DNA of 37,899 bases from the NCBI GenBank assembly GCA_017963755.1, contig JAGCTF010000062.1:1-37899 (forward strand). The letters run 5' to 3'. Of the stretch, positions 16,647 through 24,103 are shown in pieces. Numbering within the stretch: the stretch's first letter is position 1; the number at the start of each line of letters is the position of its first letter. A program made the position numbers and the translations under genes. This stretch comes from Clostridia bacterium (GTDB lineage Bacteria; Bacillota; Clostridia; UBA1212; UBA1255). The notes below the pieces were generated by a model. It did no database searches. It was not told the origin of the DNA and saw only the letters and a program-made list of their open reading frames with translations.

Positions 16647-17816
16647 TCAAACGTTTATGACTTCTATATTTTCGAGCGCGATCTCTTCCAGCTTTTCGTA
16701 TTCGTATCTCGCTTCTTCGTCGAGCACTTCCTGAAGATGCGGGCGCGTCTTCGGATGCTTTGGGGTAAATACGGTGCAGCAGTCTTCGTACGGCAGTATG
16801 CTGGTGTCAAACGTTCCGATCCTGCGGGCAATTTCTACCGTTTCCATCTTATCCATTCCGATGAGCGGCCTGTAGACCGGCATATTGGCAACTGCGTTGT
16901 CGGTGCAGTAGATCGCCTGTACGGTCTGGCTCGCGACCTGCCCTACGCTTTCACCCGTGATCAGCGCGGAACAGTTGTTCCTGCGGGCAATGCGCTCGGA
17001 GATGCGCATCATTGACCGGCGAAGCAGGATCGTTGACAATTCTTCCCTGCAGTTCTGCATTATTGCGAGCTGCACGTCGGTAAACGGCACTACCATTACT
17101 TTCATCGGTCCCGTAAAACGCGATACGATGCGTGCAAGGTCGATCACCTTTTCCTTAGCGCGTTCGCTCGTATAAGGATAGCTGTAAAAATGCGCGGCGC
17201 ATATAGCTACGCCTCTTTTTCCGATCATATATCCGGCAACCGGGCTGTCGATCCCGCCTGAAAGCAGCAGGCAGGCTTTTCCGTTGGAGCCGGTGGGCAT
17301 TCCTCCGGGGGCGTCAATTATTTCCGTATACACGTATGAGCGTTCGCGCACTTCGATATAGACTGTAAAGTCCGGGTGTTTTACGTCAACGCGCAGGTGC
17401 GGGCATGCTTCCAGGATCCTGCCTCCGGCCTCGTCGGAGATCTGCGGCGAATTCATCGGGAAGCTCTTAAGGCCGCGTTTCGTCTCTACTTTGAAGGTTT
17501 TCGCGCCTTTAGCCGCGCGCTCTTTTGCGGCCTCGACCGCTTTTGCGAAAAACAGTTCGGCTTCCGTATCCATTACCCATGCAGGGCTTATAGAGACAAG
17601 GCCGAACACGCCGGACAGACGCTCTACGGCAGTCTCGAAGTCGAAATCATCAGAGGCAGGTTCTACGAAATACCGCGACTGTGACCAGTGTATCTGAGCC
17701 TCTCCGAGATCGGATATTGCTTTATGCATATTTGTTGCGAGGCGGTGTTCAAACGTTGAGCGGTTCAGCCCTTTTAAGGCTATCTCGCCTATTCTTCCTA
17801 AAATTATCCTGTCCAT
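16647..17816 (-). CDS. thiI: tRNA 4-thiouridine synthase (rhodanese-less ThiI)
   Basis: ThiI adenylates U8 of tRNA and replaces its oxygen with sulfur, giving s4U; in some bacteria it also serves thiazole synthesis. ATG 17816 has AAGGTG upstream; the frame's earlier codons overlap the preceding gene. The 389-residue protein has the N-terminal ferredoxin-like/THUMP region (1-165), the PP-loop SGGIDS at 186-191, and Cys346-Cys347 in the DCCTVF segment, where the E. coli enzyme has its acceptor cysteine. It lacks the C-terminal rhodanese domain of E. coli ThiI, as in Bacillus, where the dedicated desulfurase NifZ supplies sulfur directly. The gene for such a desulfurase, fused to TrmD, ends 28 bases upstream. 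Confidence 0.93.
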   Translation of the reverse strand: MDRIILGRIGEIALKGLNRSTFEHRLATNMHKAISDLGEAQIHWSQSRYFVEPASDDFDFETAVERLSGVFGLVSISPAWVMDTEAELFFAKAVEAAKERAAKGAKTFKVETKRGLKSFPMNSPQISDEAGGRILEACPHLRVDVKHPDFTVYIEVRERSYVYTEIIDAPGGMPTGSNGKACLLLSGGIDSPVAGYMIGKRGVAICAAHFYSYPYTSERAKEKVIDLARIVSRFTGPMKVMVVPFTDVQLAIMQNCREELSTILLRRSMMRISERIARRNNCSALITGESVGQVASQTVQAIYCTDNAVANMPVYRPLIGMDKMETVEIARRIGTFDTSILPYEDCCTVFTPKHPKTRPHLQEVLDEEARYEYEKLEEIALENIEVINV

Positions 17817-17844
17817 TTTAATACACCTTACTGTTAAAGTTCGA

Positions 17845-19746
17845 TCATTGTTTCTGCTGTTTGCGCGTGCTCCTGGAATGAAGGGCATAGAGCGCTTTTA
17901 TTTCGCGCACAAGTATCTTTGAAGCGTATTCGCACTGCGCTTTTGTATTGTCCGCGGAAAAACTTATGCGGATAGCTCCGTCGGTCACGACGTTGTCAAC
18001 GCCCATCGCTTTTAGGACGGTGCTTCTGTCCTTCTTGTGTGACGAGCATGCCGAACCGACCGAGACGTAAATGTTGTATTGTTCGAGTGTATGGAGTATT
18101 ACTTCGGCGCGCAGTCCCGGGAACGATACGTTTAAGATATACGGAGAGCAGCCGTTTTCGGGCGAGTTGAATACGTACGTGCGAAGTCCGTCTCTTATTG
18201 CGTCCGTAAATATCCGTTTTAGTTCGCTTACTTTTTCGTAATTTCCCGGAGCGTTTTTGCAGATGATGCCGGCTGCCTTGTCCATACCGCAGATCGCAGG
18301 CAGGTTTTCTGTTCCGGAGCGCATGCCGCCCTCCTGGCCTCCTCCGTAGAGCAGCGGTTTCATCTTGAGCCTTTTATCTGCGTAAAGGAAGCCTGTCCCG
18401 CGCGGCCCGTGGATCTTATGAGCACTGACGGAGATCAGATCGACGCCGAGCTTTTTTACGTTGACGTCGAGCTTTCCGAAACTCTGTACGCAGTCGCAGT
18501 GTATGATCGTGTCCGGTTTGATGCTGCGCACCGCACGGACTATTTCTTCTATGGGCTGGACGGTACCGGTCTCGCTGTTAACGTGCATTATTGACACCAG
18601 CGCGGTTTCATGCGGTCTGAGCATCGCTGTAAACCGTTCGATATTTACACGCCCGTCGGAATCGACAGGGGCCAGTTCCACCTCGTACCCTTGATCGCGC
18701 ATTGACAGCGCACTTTCCATGACGGACGGGTGTTCTACCGCAGATACGATCACGTGTTTTCCGAGCCGCGGATTTGCCGGCAGAATACCCCGGAAGACCC
18801 AGTTATTCGCCTCTGTAGCCCCGGAAGTGAAATAAATATTGCCGGAGCCTGTACCGCCTATGAGTTCGAGGAGGTTTTTTCTGCAGGATACGAGTTCTTT
18901 TTCCGCGTTAAAACCGAGGCCGTGCAGCGAGGAAGGATTTCCGTAAAGGACGTCGCTTACGCGAGCCATTCTTTCGGCGACCTGATACCGCTGCCTGGTA
19001 GTAGCGCTGTTGTCAAAATAAAACGTGTTCGCTTCACGTTCGCGGCGCATGTATTTTTCGTACAGATCGGGCCGTTTCTTTTGCGTGCGGGCAATTGCAT
19101 TTTCCCTGCGCCATTGTTCGATCTCGCCGTGATTGCCCCGAAGCAGCACGTCCGGAACGCTTTTCCCCGAAATAGTTTCAGGTCTCGTAAATTGTGCGTA
19201 TTCGAGCAGAATATCCGAGTGCGATTCATTTTCGTACGCTTCGCTGCTCGCGAGCACTCCGGGAACGAGGCGGGCAACGCAGTCCGCAACCGCCATTGCC
19301 GGTATTTCTCCGCCGGTAAGCACGAAATCGCCGAGCGAGATCTCTTCGTCGACAATATCTTCAATGACGCGCTCATCCATACCCTCGTAATGGCCGCAGA
19401 TGATCACGAGCCTGTCCTTCGCGGCAAGCCTTTTCGCCACCTGCTGGTCAAACCTTGTCCCCTGCGGAGACATGTAAATCGTATACGGTTTGCAGCCGTC
19501 TTCAGCCGGATGTTTGTCAAGGACCGCATCGTACGCGGACTTTACAGGCTGATACGACATAACAAGTCCGGGACCTCCGCCGTACGGGTAATCGTCTACT
19601 TTACCCTGTCTGTCTTCGGTGTAGTCCCGGATCTGATGACATTCTATTTCAATATGACCCGCTTTTATCGCGCGTGCGACAATGCTTTCTGAAAAAGCGG
19701 CGCCGCACATATCCGGAAACAGGGTCAATATATCTATCCGTTTCAT
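17845..19746 (-). CDS. trmD: TrmD::cysteine desulfurase fusion protein
   Basis: One uninterrupted 633-codon frame encodes two complete enzymes. Residues 1-238 are TrmD, the SAM-dependent tRNA (guanine-37-N1) methyltransferase: YGGGPGLVM (55-63), YMSPQGTRFDQ (91-101), CGHYEGMDERV (117-127) and the knot region EEISLGDFVLTGGE (134-147). Residues 241-633 are a class V aminotransferase-type cysteine desulfurase (NifS/IscS/NifZ-like): FDNSATT near 244-250, His339, Asp418, Gln421, PLP Lys444 in SAHK, and catalytic Cys567 in GSACSS. There is no linker; the TrmD C-terminal tail is replaced by the desulfurase N-terminus. Met233 has no ribosome site before it, so separate initiation is unlikely. The start overlaps the rimM stop as ATGA, and thiI follows. 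The desulfurase probably feeds ThiI. That the fusion is real rather than an assembly error is inference from clean frames and intact active sites on both sides. Confidence 0.9.
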   Translation of the reverse strand: MKRIDILTLFPDMCGAAFSESIVARAIKAGHIEIECHQIRDYTEDRQGKVDDYPYGGGPGLVMSYQPVKSAYDAVLDKHPAEDGCKPYTIYMSPQGTRFDQQVAKRLAAKDRLVIICGHYEGMDERVIEDIVDEEISLGDFVLTGGEIPAMAVADCVARLVPGVLASSEAYENESHSDILLEYAQFTRPETISGKSVPDVLLRGNHGEIEQWRRENAIARTQKKRPDLYEKYMRREREANTFYFDNSATTRQRYQVAERMARVSDVLYGNPSSLHGLGFNAEKELVSCRKNLLELIGGTGSGNIYFTSGATEANNWVFRGILPANPRLGKHVIVSAVEHPSVMESALSMRDQGYEVELAPVDSDGRVNIERFTAMLRPHETALVSIMHVNSETGTVQPIEEIVRAVRSIKPDTIIHCDCVQSFGKLDVNVKKLGVDLISVSAHKIHGPRGTGFLYADKRLKMKPLLYGGGQEGGMRSGTENLPAICGMDKAAGIICKNAPGNYEKVSELKRIFTDAIRDGLRTYVFNSPENGCSPYILNVSFPGLRAEVILHTLEQYNIYVSVGSACSSHKKDRSTVLKAMGVDNVVTDGAIRISFSADNTKAQCEYASKILVREIKALYALHSRSTRKQQKQ

Positions 19747-20351
19747 TTTACGTCCCCGTCATCCCCCGAACCCAGATATACTTCTTTAAGCCCTGGAAGC
19801 AGTTTCACAAAAACGAGTCCGCGCTCAACGTCAACTTTTTTTATAACGTCGCCTATTGAAGGCAGATACAGTTCTTTCTTATCAGGCGTGCGTACTCCGT
19901 AAACGTCGTTGCTCCCGGTGGGCTGGACGTCGAAAAGTTTGCCGAGGTACTTTACGCCCTGCGCATGTATATCAAAAACAGTTTCATCAGCGCCTTCTCC
20001 GAATTCATATACTTCAGACCCTATAAGATCGCCGATGAAATAAGTATCTTCCGGAAGTTCGACAGCTTCTTCACGCGTTACGGAAAGCTTAGCTCCCCTG
20101 AATAATTCAGCCGTATTTCTGTCTTCAACGCCTTCGAGCAGCAATATAACGGTGCTGCCTGAAACTGTCGCGTATGCGACGTTATAGCGCTTTGAAAGCC
20201 CTTTATACGGCCCGGCGTCAGAAGGAAGTTTAACATCTACGGCATCGGTCTGCGTAAAACGCTCAGGGTAATCCGTAAGAGGCTTAACTTTAAGGCCTCC
20301 TCTGATTCCGTGTACACTTACTACTTCGCCGATAAGCAGATTTTTAAGCAT
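19743..20351 (-). CDS. rimM: Ribosome maturation factor RimM
   Basis: RimM binds 30S precursors through ribosomal protein uS19 and helps maturation of the 16S 3' domain. The 202-residue protein shows the N-terminal RimM barrel (LIGEVVSVHGIRGGLKVKPL, then TDYPERF), the LEGVEDRNTAE segment, and a C-terminal PRC-barrel-like half (ELYLPSIGDVIKKVD). It is somewhat longer than usual because of an acidic insertion around residues 115-130. Its stop overlaps the start of the trmD fusion by four bases (ATGA). A 164-base AT-rich gap with repeated GTCAATT elements separates it from khpA. Confidence 0.92.
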   Translation of the reverse strand: MLKNLLIGEVVSVHGIRGGLKVKPLTDYPERFTQTDAVDVKLPSDAGPYKGLSKRYNVAYATVSGSTVILLLEGVEDRNTAELFRGAKLSVTREEAVELPEDTYFIGDLIGSEVYEFGEGADETVFDIHAQGVKYLGKLFDVQPTGSNDVYGVRTPDKKELYLPSIGDVIKKVDVERGLVFVKLLPGLKEVYLGSGDDGDVK

Positions 20352-20429
20352 AGATGTGCCCCTTTCCGATCGCCCGTGGCGCAGGCCGAATGCGTAATCA
20401 AATCAGAATTAAAAGCAAAATAAATATAC

Positions 20430-20499
20430 GCACAGGCCTGTGCCGGATAGATCGTCAATTCAAATACAAATTGACTGTCAATTACTAAAAATTGTCAAT
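20430..20499. promoter_or_regulatory. Repeat-rich gap between khpA and rimM
   Basis: This AT-rich gap holds a perfect 14-base palindrome GCACAGGCCTGTGC (20430-20443), a perfect AATTGAC-T-GTCAATT palindrome (20469-20483), and further GTCAA half-sites at 20454-20460 and 20494-20498. No -10 box at a proper distance was convincing. It could be a processing or regulatory region inside the operon. Confidence 0.35.
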
Positions 20500-20515
20500 C
20501 AGAAAAAAATACAAA

Positions 20516-20755
20516 TTATTCGGCTTTATCGACGATGTCAATATAAACCGGTTTCGGATTGTTTCTGAAAGCAGCCTTTGCCACGGTACGGAGCGCTCTT
20601 GCGACTCTGCCTTCACGGCCGATTACTCTGCCCATATCTTCGGGGGCAACACTGAGTTTAAGAACCGTATTATTCTCATTCTCTTCTACAACTACAGAAA
20701 CCTGATCCGGGTCATCCACCAGCTGGCGGACAATGTTAATAAGGAATTCTTCCAT
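20516..20755 (-). CDS. khpA: KH-domain RNA-binding protein KhpA
   Basis: The 79-residue protein is a single KH domain, with the GxxG-type loop 'VIGREGRVARALRTV' in the middle. It matches KhpA/YlqC, a small RNA-binding protein that partners with KhpB (Jag) in Firmicutes and affects cell division and RNA regulation. The position between rpsP and rimM is the conserved Firmicutes order. The start lies 39 bases after the rpsP stop. Confidence 0.92.
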   Translation of the reverse strand: MEEFLINIVRQLVDDPDQVSVVVEENENNTVLKLSVAPEDMGRVIGREGRVARALRTVAKAAFRNNPKPVYIDIVDKAE

Positions 20756-20794
20756 TTTAATAATTTACCTCACTTCATTTTGAGAATGCTGTTA

Positions 20795-21037
20795 TCAAGC
20801 GTTCTCCTGTGCTTTTTTCAATAAATTTTTAACGGTATCAGTAGGCTGTGCGCCTTTTTTGATCCATTCGTTTGCTTTTTCCAAATCGATTTTAACCTCG
20901 GCAGGTTCTACGAGCGGATTATACGTTCCGATCTCTTCGACAAATCTGCCGTCTCTGGCGTAATGTGATTCAGCAACTACGACTCTGTAGAAAGGCGCTT
21001 TCTTCGCACCGATCCTTCTTAATCTGATCTTAAGCAT
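20795..21037 (-). CDS. rpsP: 30S ribosomal protein bS16
   Basis: The 80-residue protein carries the bS16 N-terminal signature '[20 protein letters not shown]' followed by '[15 protein letters not shown]'. It binds the 5' domain of 16S rRNA and aids 30S assembly. ATG 21037 has a strong GGAGGTG site. It follows ffh by 93 bases and precedes khpA, the typical clostridial arrangement. Confidence 0.96.
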   Translation of the reverse strand: MLKIRLRRIGAKKAPFYRVVVAESHYARDGRFVEEIGTYNPLVEPAEVKIDLEKANEWIKKGAQPTDTVKNLLKKAQENA

Positions 21038-21130
21038 CTATTTTCACCTCCATGTCATAAAATCCTTATATTTACAAAAATTGACCGGCACCCCGGCTTG
21101 AAACGTTTATCCGCGAAGTACGGCCTCACG

Positions 21131-22489
21131 TCATCCGCCAAACCCCGAGAAGTCTCCGGGAAATCCGCCGGGGAATCCTCCGCCAAATCCTTTTTTGCCA
21201 ATACCGCCTTTGGTCATGCGCTTCATCATTGTGCGCATCTGTTCGAACTGACTCATCAGTTTGTTTACGTCCTGCACCGTCGTGCCGCTTCCGGCAGCGA
21301 TCCTTTTGCGCCTGCTGGCGTTGAGGATGTCCGGATTGCGTTTTTCTTTGGGCGTCATAGAGCAGATGATCGCTTCGATTTTGGAAAGTGCGCTCTCATC
21401 TATCTGCGAATCATTTATCTGCGACGCTCCGGGGATAAGTTTGAGGATGCCGCGAAGTCCCCCGAGTTTTCGTATCTGCCTGAGCTGAGAAAGGAAATCA
21501 TCGAGCGTAAACGTCTGCGCGCGCATCTTTTTCTCGAGTTCGACAGCCTGCTTTTCGTCGTACATTTCCTGCGCTTTTTCGATAAGCGTAAGTACGTCGC
21601 CCATGCCGAGGATCCTGTCGGCCATGCGCTTCGGATAAAACGTCTCGAATTCGCTGAGTTTCTCGCCGCTCGACGCAAATTTGATCGGTTTTCCGGTGAT
21701 AGATCTGACGGACAATGCCGCACCGCCTCTCGTGTCGCTGTCGAGTTTGGACAATATCACGCCGGTAATATCGAGGTCGTCGTTGAACGCTTTCGCAACG
21801 TTCGCCGCCTCCTGGCCGGTCATGCTGTCAACGACGAGCAGTATTTCTGACGGATTCAGCACTTTTTTCAGCTGCCTGAGTTCTTCCATCATGTCTTCAT
21901 CGATCTGAAGTCGTCCGGCGGTATCTACGATGACCGTGTCGTTGAGGCTCCTCAGCGCCTTTTTCACAGCGTTCTGCGCTATCTCTACGGGCTTTTTGCT
22001 GTCTTCCGTATAAACAGGCACGTCGATCTGTTTTCCCAGTATCTCGAGCTGTTTTATAGCTGCCGGTCTGTATACGTCGCACGCGGCCATCAGCGGTTTT
22101 CTGCCGTTTTTCCTGAGGTTCAGCGCAAGTTTGGCGGAAGCCGTAGTTTTACCGGCGCCCTGAAGTCCGCACATAAGAATGACGTTCGGCGGCTGCTTTG
22201 AAAAATCAAGTTTATAATCGTCTGCACCTAAAAGTTCGACGAGTTCGTCGTCAACTATCTTTACGATCTGCTGTCCGGGAGAGAGGCTTTCGAGCACCTT
22301 CTGCCCTACTGCTTTTTCCGATACTTTCGAGATGAAATCTTTAACGACTTTATAGTTTACGTCCGCTTCGAGAAGTGCGAGACGGATCTCGCGCATAAAC
22401 TCTTTAACGTCTTTCTCGGAGACTCTGGTCTGTCCCCTGAGACGCTTCATAGTGGCCTGCAATTTTGCGGATAAACTTTCAAATGCCAT
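21131..22489 (-). CDS. ffh: Signal recognition particle protein Ffh
   Basis: Ffh is the SRP GTPase that binds 4.5S/scRNA and signal peptides and delivers nascent membrane proteins to FtsY. The 452-residue protein has the N domain, then the G domain with P-loop CGLQGAGKTT near 108-117, the DTAGR element and the TKLD-equivalent 'SKLDSDTRGG'. The Met-rich M domain at the C-terminus ends in a flexible Gly/Phe tail (GGFPGGFPGDFSGFGG). Length and order are normal. It sits 32 bases after ylxM and 93 before rpsP. Confidence 0.96.
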   Translation of the reverse strand: MAFESLSAKLQATMKRLRGQTRVSEKDVKEFMREIRLALLEADVNYKVVKDFISKVSEKAVGQKVLESLSPGQQIVKIVDDELVELLGADDYKLDFSKQPPNVILMCGLQGAGKTTASAKLALNLRKNGRKPLMAACDVYRPAAIKQLEILGKQIDVPVYTEDSKKPVEIAQNAVKKALRSLNDTVIVDTAGRLQIDEDMMEELRQLKKVLNPSEILLVVDSMTGQEAANVAKAFNDDLDITGVILSKLDSDTRGGAALSVRSITGKPIKFASSGEKLSEFETFYPKRMADRILGMGDVLTLIEKAQEMYDEKQAVELEKKMRAQTFTLDDFLSQLRQIRKLGGLRGILKLIPGASQINDSQIDESALSKIEAIICSMTPKEKRNPDILNASRRKRIAAGSGTTVQDVNKLMSQFEQMRTMMKRMTKGGIGKKGFGGGFPGGFPGDFSGFGG

Positions 22490-22521
22490 TTATTTTTCTC
22501 CATTCAGGTACCCTGCCGCCG

Positions 22522-22887
22522 TTACAGTTCGGCGATCAGGTCTGTGATATGTTTTTTTATGTTTGCAAGTACTTCAGCCTCATATTTAGAGAGCGACGAG
22601 CTGTCGATTATTTCGCATTCCGTCTGTATCTCTTCAAGCATCGCTCTGTTCTTTTTATAGCGGCTGAACATTCCCAGCTTCTCTTCGAATTCAAGAAGCT
22701 GCTGCTTTCCTTTTGTGATGAAACTGTGGGCGCCCTGTCTCGATATTCCGAGCGTCTCACCGATCTCGGCGAGACTCATGTCTTCGCTGTAGTACAGGTT
22801 CATCACTTCAAGCGTATTTTCAGTAAGCAGGGATCCGTAGAAATCCATCAGCATACCCATTTCATACATTTCCGACTGCTCTCTCAC
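22522..22887 (-). CDS. ylxM: YlxM family HTH protein (SRP-associated)
   Basis: YlxM is a small helix-turn-helix protein resembling region 4 of sigma factors, encoded before ffh in Firmicutes and reported to bind SRP components. The recognition helix region is MSLAEIGETLGISRQGAHSF, near the middle of about 121 residues. GTG 22887 is chosen because GGAGG lies five bases upstream; a GTG at 22899 lacks any ribosome site. A strong promoter (22980-23008) and a palindrome at the start site precede it, so it is the first gene of the long operon. Confidence 0.88.
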   Translation of the reverse strand: MREQSEMYEMGMLMDFYGSLLTENTLEVMNLYYSEDMSLAEIGETLGISRQGAHSFITKGKQQLLEFEEKLGMFSRYKKNRAMLEEIQTECEIIDSSSLSKYEAEVLANIKKHITDLIAEL

Positions 22888-22957
22888 GTTGCCCTCCACA
22901 AAAAATGCCTGCGGTACCGGTTTTGATCGGTTGATTCCCCGCCCCGGATCCGCGCGC

Positions 22958-22979
22958 TGTCAAGTTAAAGCGCTTGACA
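22958..22979. promoter_or_regulatory. Palindrome at the ylxM transcription start
   Basis: TGTCAAG (22958-22964) and CTTGACA (22973-22979) form perfect seven-base arms around eight bases. The palindrome begins directly after the -10 box and covers the expected start site, as expected for a repressor operator. No cognate regulator is evident. Confidence 0.4.
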
Positions 22980-23008
22980 ATAATACCATGCCCTGCGGCC
23001 GTTGTCAA
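22980..23008 (-). promoter_or_regulatory. Promoter of the ylxM-ffh-rpsP operon
   Basis: On the minus strand TTGACA (23003-23008) and TATTAT (22980-22985) are separated by 17 bases. It is placed right before ylxM and after the terminator of the kinase gene, so it should drive the whole SRP/ribosome/tRNA-modification operon. Confidence 0.75.
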
Positions 23009-23041
23009 TACTTTTTTTCTTCGCGTTTTTCTCCGCGCCAA

Positions 23042-23074
23042 TCAAAAAGCCTTCGCGCTGTTTTGCACGAAGGC
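23042..23074 (-). terminator. Terminator after the pyridoxamine kinase gene
   Basis: On the minus strand GCCTTCG (23068-23074) pairs with CGAAGGC (23049-23055) across 12 bases and is followed by TTTTTG. It lies about 30 bases after the kinase stop. Confidence 0.8.
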
Positions 23075-23106
23075 ATGTTGATAACGAATCATATGTTCTT
23101 TTCGTT

Positions 23107-23937
23107 TTATTTTAACTGTTCTATAAAATACGGAAGCACGGGTTCGAATTTTACGCCGTACCAGTGCGCCGGATCGTCAACCGTATTTTCTATACAGCGC
23201 ACTGTATATTCCGCCGCGATCCCTGCCGCGTCATACGCGGATTTGCCGTTGAGGTACGCACCCACGAACGCAGAAGCATATACGTCGCCGGTTCCGTGGC
23301 TGCCCTTCGGAATCTTCCTATGCTCGTAATACGATTTATTGTCCCCTTCAAGTACGACGACGCCCGTCGTGGTATCGCTGTAGCTTACGCCGGTTAGAAT
23401 GACTGTCTTTGCCCCTGCGGCGCGAAGCTTTGCTAGCAGTTCATCGATATATTTTTCGTCATACTTATCGCGATACTCGTGTCCGGTAAGGAAGCAAGCT
23501 TCGGTTATGTTCGGAAGGATGATGTCGGCGGAAAACGCTAGTGTCTTCATCTGTTCGACGAACGCGGCGTCAAACGCGGGATAAAGTTTACCGTAATCTG
23601 CCATAGCAGGGTCAACGATGGTAACGAGGTTTTCGTTTCCGAGTGTTTTGAACATGTCTTTTACGTAATCGATCTGCTCGGTGCTACCAAGATAGCCGGT
23701 GTATATGGCGTCAAAACTGATTTTTTCTTTTTTCCAGTGTGCCGTGATTGCCGGAATATCTTCAGTCAGATCCCTGACCGTAAAACCGGTAAAGCCGGCG
23801 GTATGCGTTGACAATACGGCGGACGGAAGTATGACTGTCTCAAGGCCTGCGGCTGAAAGGATCGGAAGCGCGACTGTTAAAGAACATTGTCCGAAGCATG
23901 AAATATCCTGTACCGTTAATACTTTCTTATAGCTCAT
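23107..23937 (-). CDS. Pyridoxamine/pyridoxal kinase
   Basis: This ribokinase-fold enzyme phosphorylates B6 vitamers in the salvage route to pyridoxal 5'-phosphate. ATG 23937 has GGGAGG; longer frames run into the control region. The 276-residue protein has the N-terminal VLTVQDISCFGQCSLTVALP motif, 'LPSAVLSTHTAGF' typical of PdxK/PdxY, 'YTGYLGS', 'IVDPAMADYGKLY', and the anion-hole and catalytic GSHGTGDVYASAF near the C-terminus. PdxK and PdxY subtypes cannot be separated by eye. It is divergent from a MocR-family regulator with shared overlapping promoters and operator repeats, and has its own terminator. Confidence 0.9.
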   Translation of the reverse strand: MSYKKVLTVQDISCFGQCSLTVALPILSAAGLETVILPSAVLSTHTAGFTGFTVRDLTEDIPAITAHWKKEKISFDAIYTGYLGSTEQIDYVKDMFKTLGNENLVTIVDPAMADYGKLYPAFDAAFVEQMKTLAFSADIILPNITEACFLTGHEYRDKYDEKYIDELLAKLRAAGAKTVILTGVSYSDTTTGVVVLEGDNKSYYEHRKIPKGSHGTGDVYASAFVGAYLNGKSAYDAAGIAAEYTVRCIENTVDDPAHWYGVKFEPVLPYFIEQLK

Positions 23938-23962
23938 TTTTAGTACCTCCCTGAAATAGAAC

Positions 23963-23991
23963 TTGACTTGGTACGCTGCAAAGTTTATACT
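23963..23991 (+). promoter_or_regulatory. Promoter of the MocR-like regulator gene
   Basis: TTGACT (23963-23968) and TATACT (23986-23991) are exactly 17 bases apart. The start site near 23998 falls inside the first of the 24-base direct repeats, so bound regulator would block its own transcription. Confidence 0.7.
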
Positions 23992-24012
23992 TGTTTTGGT
24001 TTTATAGAAATG
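23984..24012 (-). promoter_or_regulatory. Probable activator-dependent promoter of the pyridoxamine kinase gene
   Basis: On the minus strand TATAAA (23984-23989) is a good -10, but 17 bases upstream there is only TCATTT (24007-24012) as -35. The -10 overlaps the -10 of the opposite promoter. The 24-base operator repeats cover the poor -35 and the region upstream, the layout expected for activation by a MocR/PdxR protein. Confidence 0.5.
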
Positions 24013-24048
24013 ACCAGTTTTGGTATTTTTTATAAGACCAGTTTCCGT
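23991..24048. promoter_or_regulatory. Three 24-bp direct repeats, likely MocR operator
   Basis: With a period of exactly 24 bases, copies begin at 23991, 24015 and 24039. The shared core is GTTTTGGT in copies 1 and 2 (23993-24000 and 24017-24024) and GTTTCCGT in copy 3 (24041-24048), with GAC at the end of copies 1 and 2. MocR regulators such as GabR and PdxR are known to bind spaced direct repeats, so these are good candidate sites for the neighbouring regulator. Confidence 0.6.
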
Positions 24049-24103
24049 CAGGCCAGGCGGCGAAATTCGGTTTCGCGCGGTGATATTAAGGGAGATTGAT
24101 CGT

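Noticed and set aside
19029-19050. Separate start for the desulfurase at Met233 of the fusion
   Set aside because: No Shine-Dalgarno precedes it, the frame is uninterrupted, and the codons between belong to the end of the TrmD C-terminal helix.
18730-19692. A 320-codon plus-strand frame opposite the trmD fusion
   Set aside because: Arg/Phe-rich shadow frame with no recognisable motif; the minus strand has two complete enzymes there.
22958-22979. CcpA cre site at the ylxM promoter because of AAGCGCTT
   Set aside because: The flanking positions do not fit the cre consensus; the seven-base TGTCAAG/CTTGACA arms describe it better.
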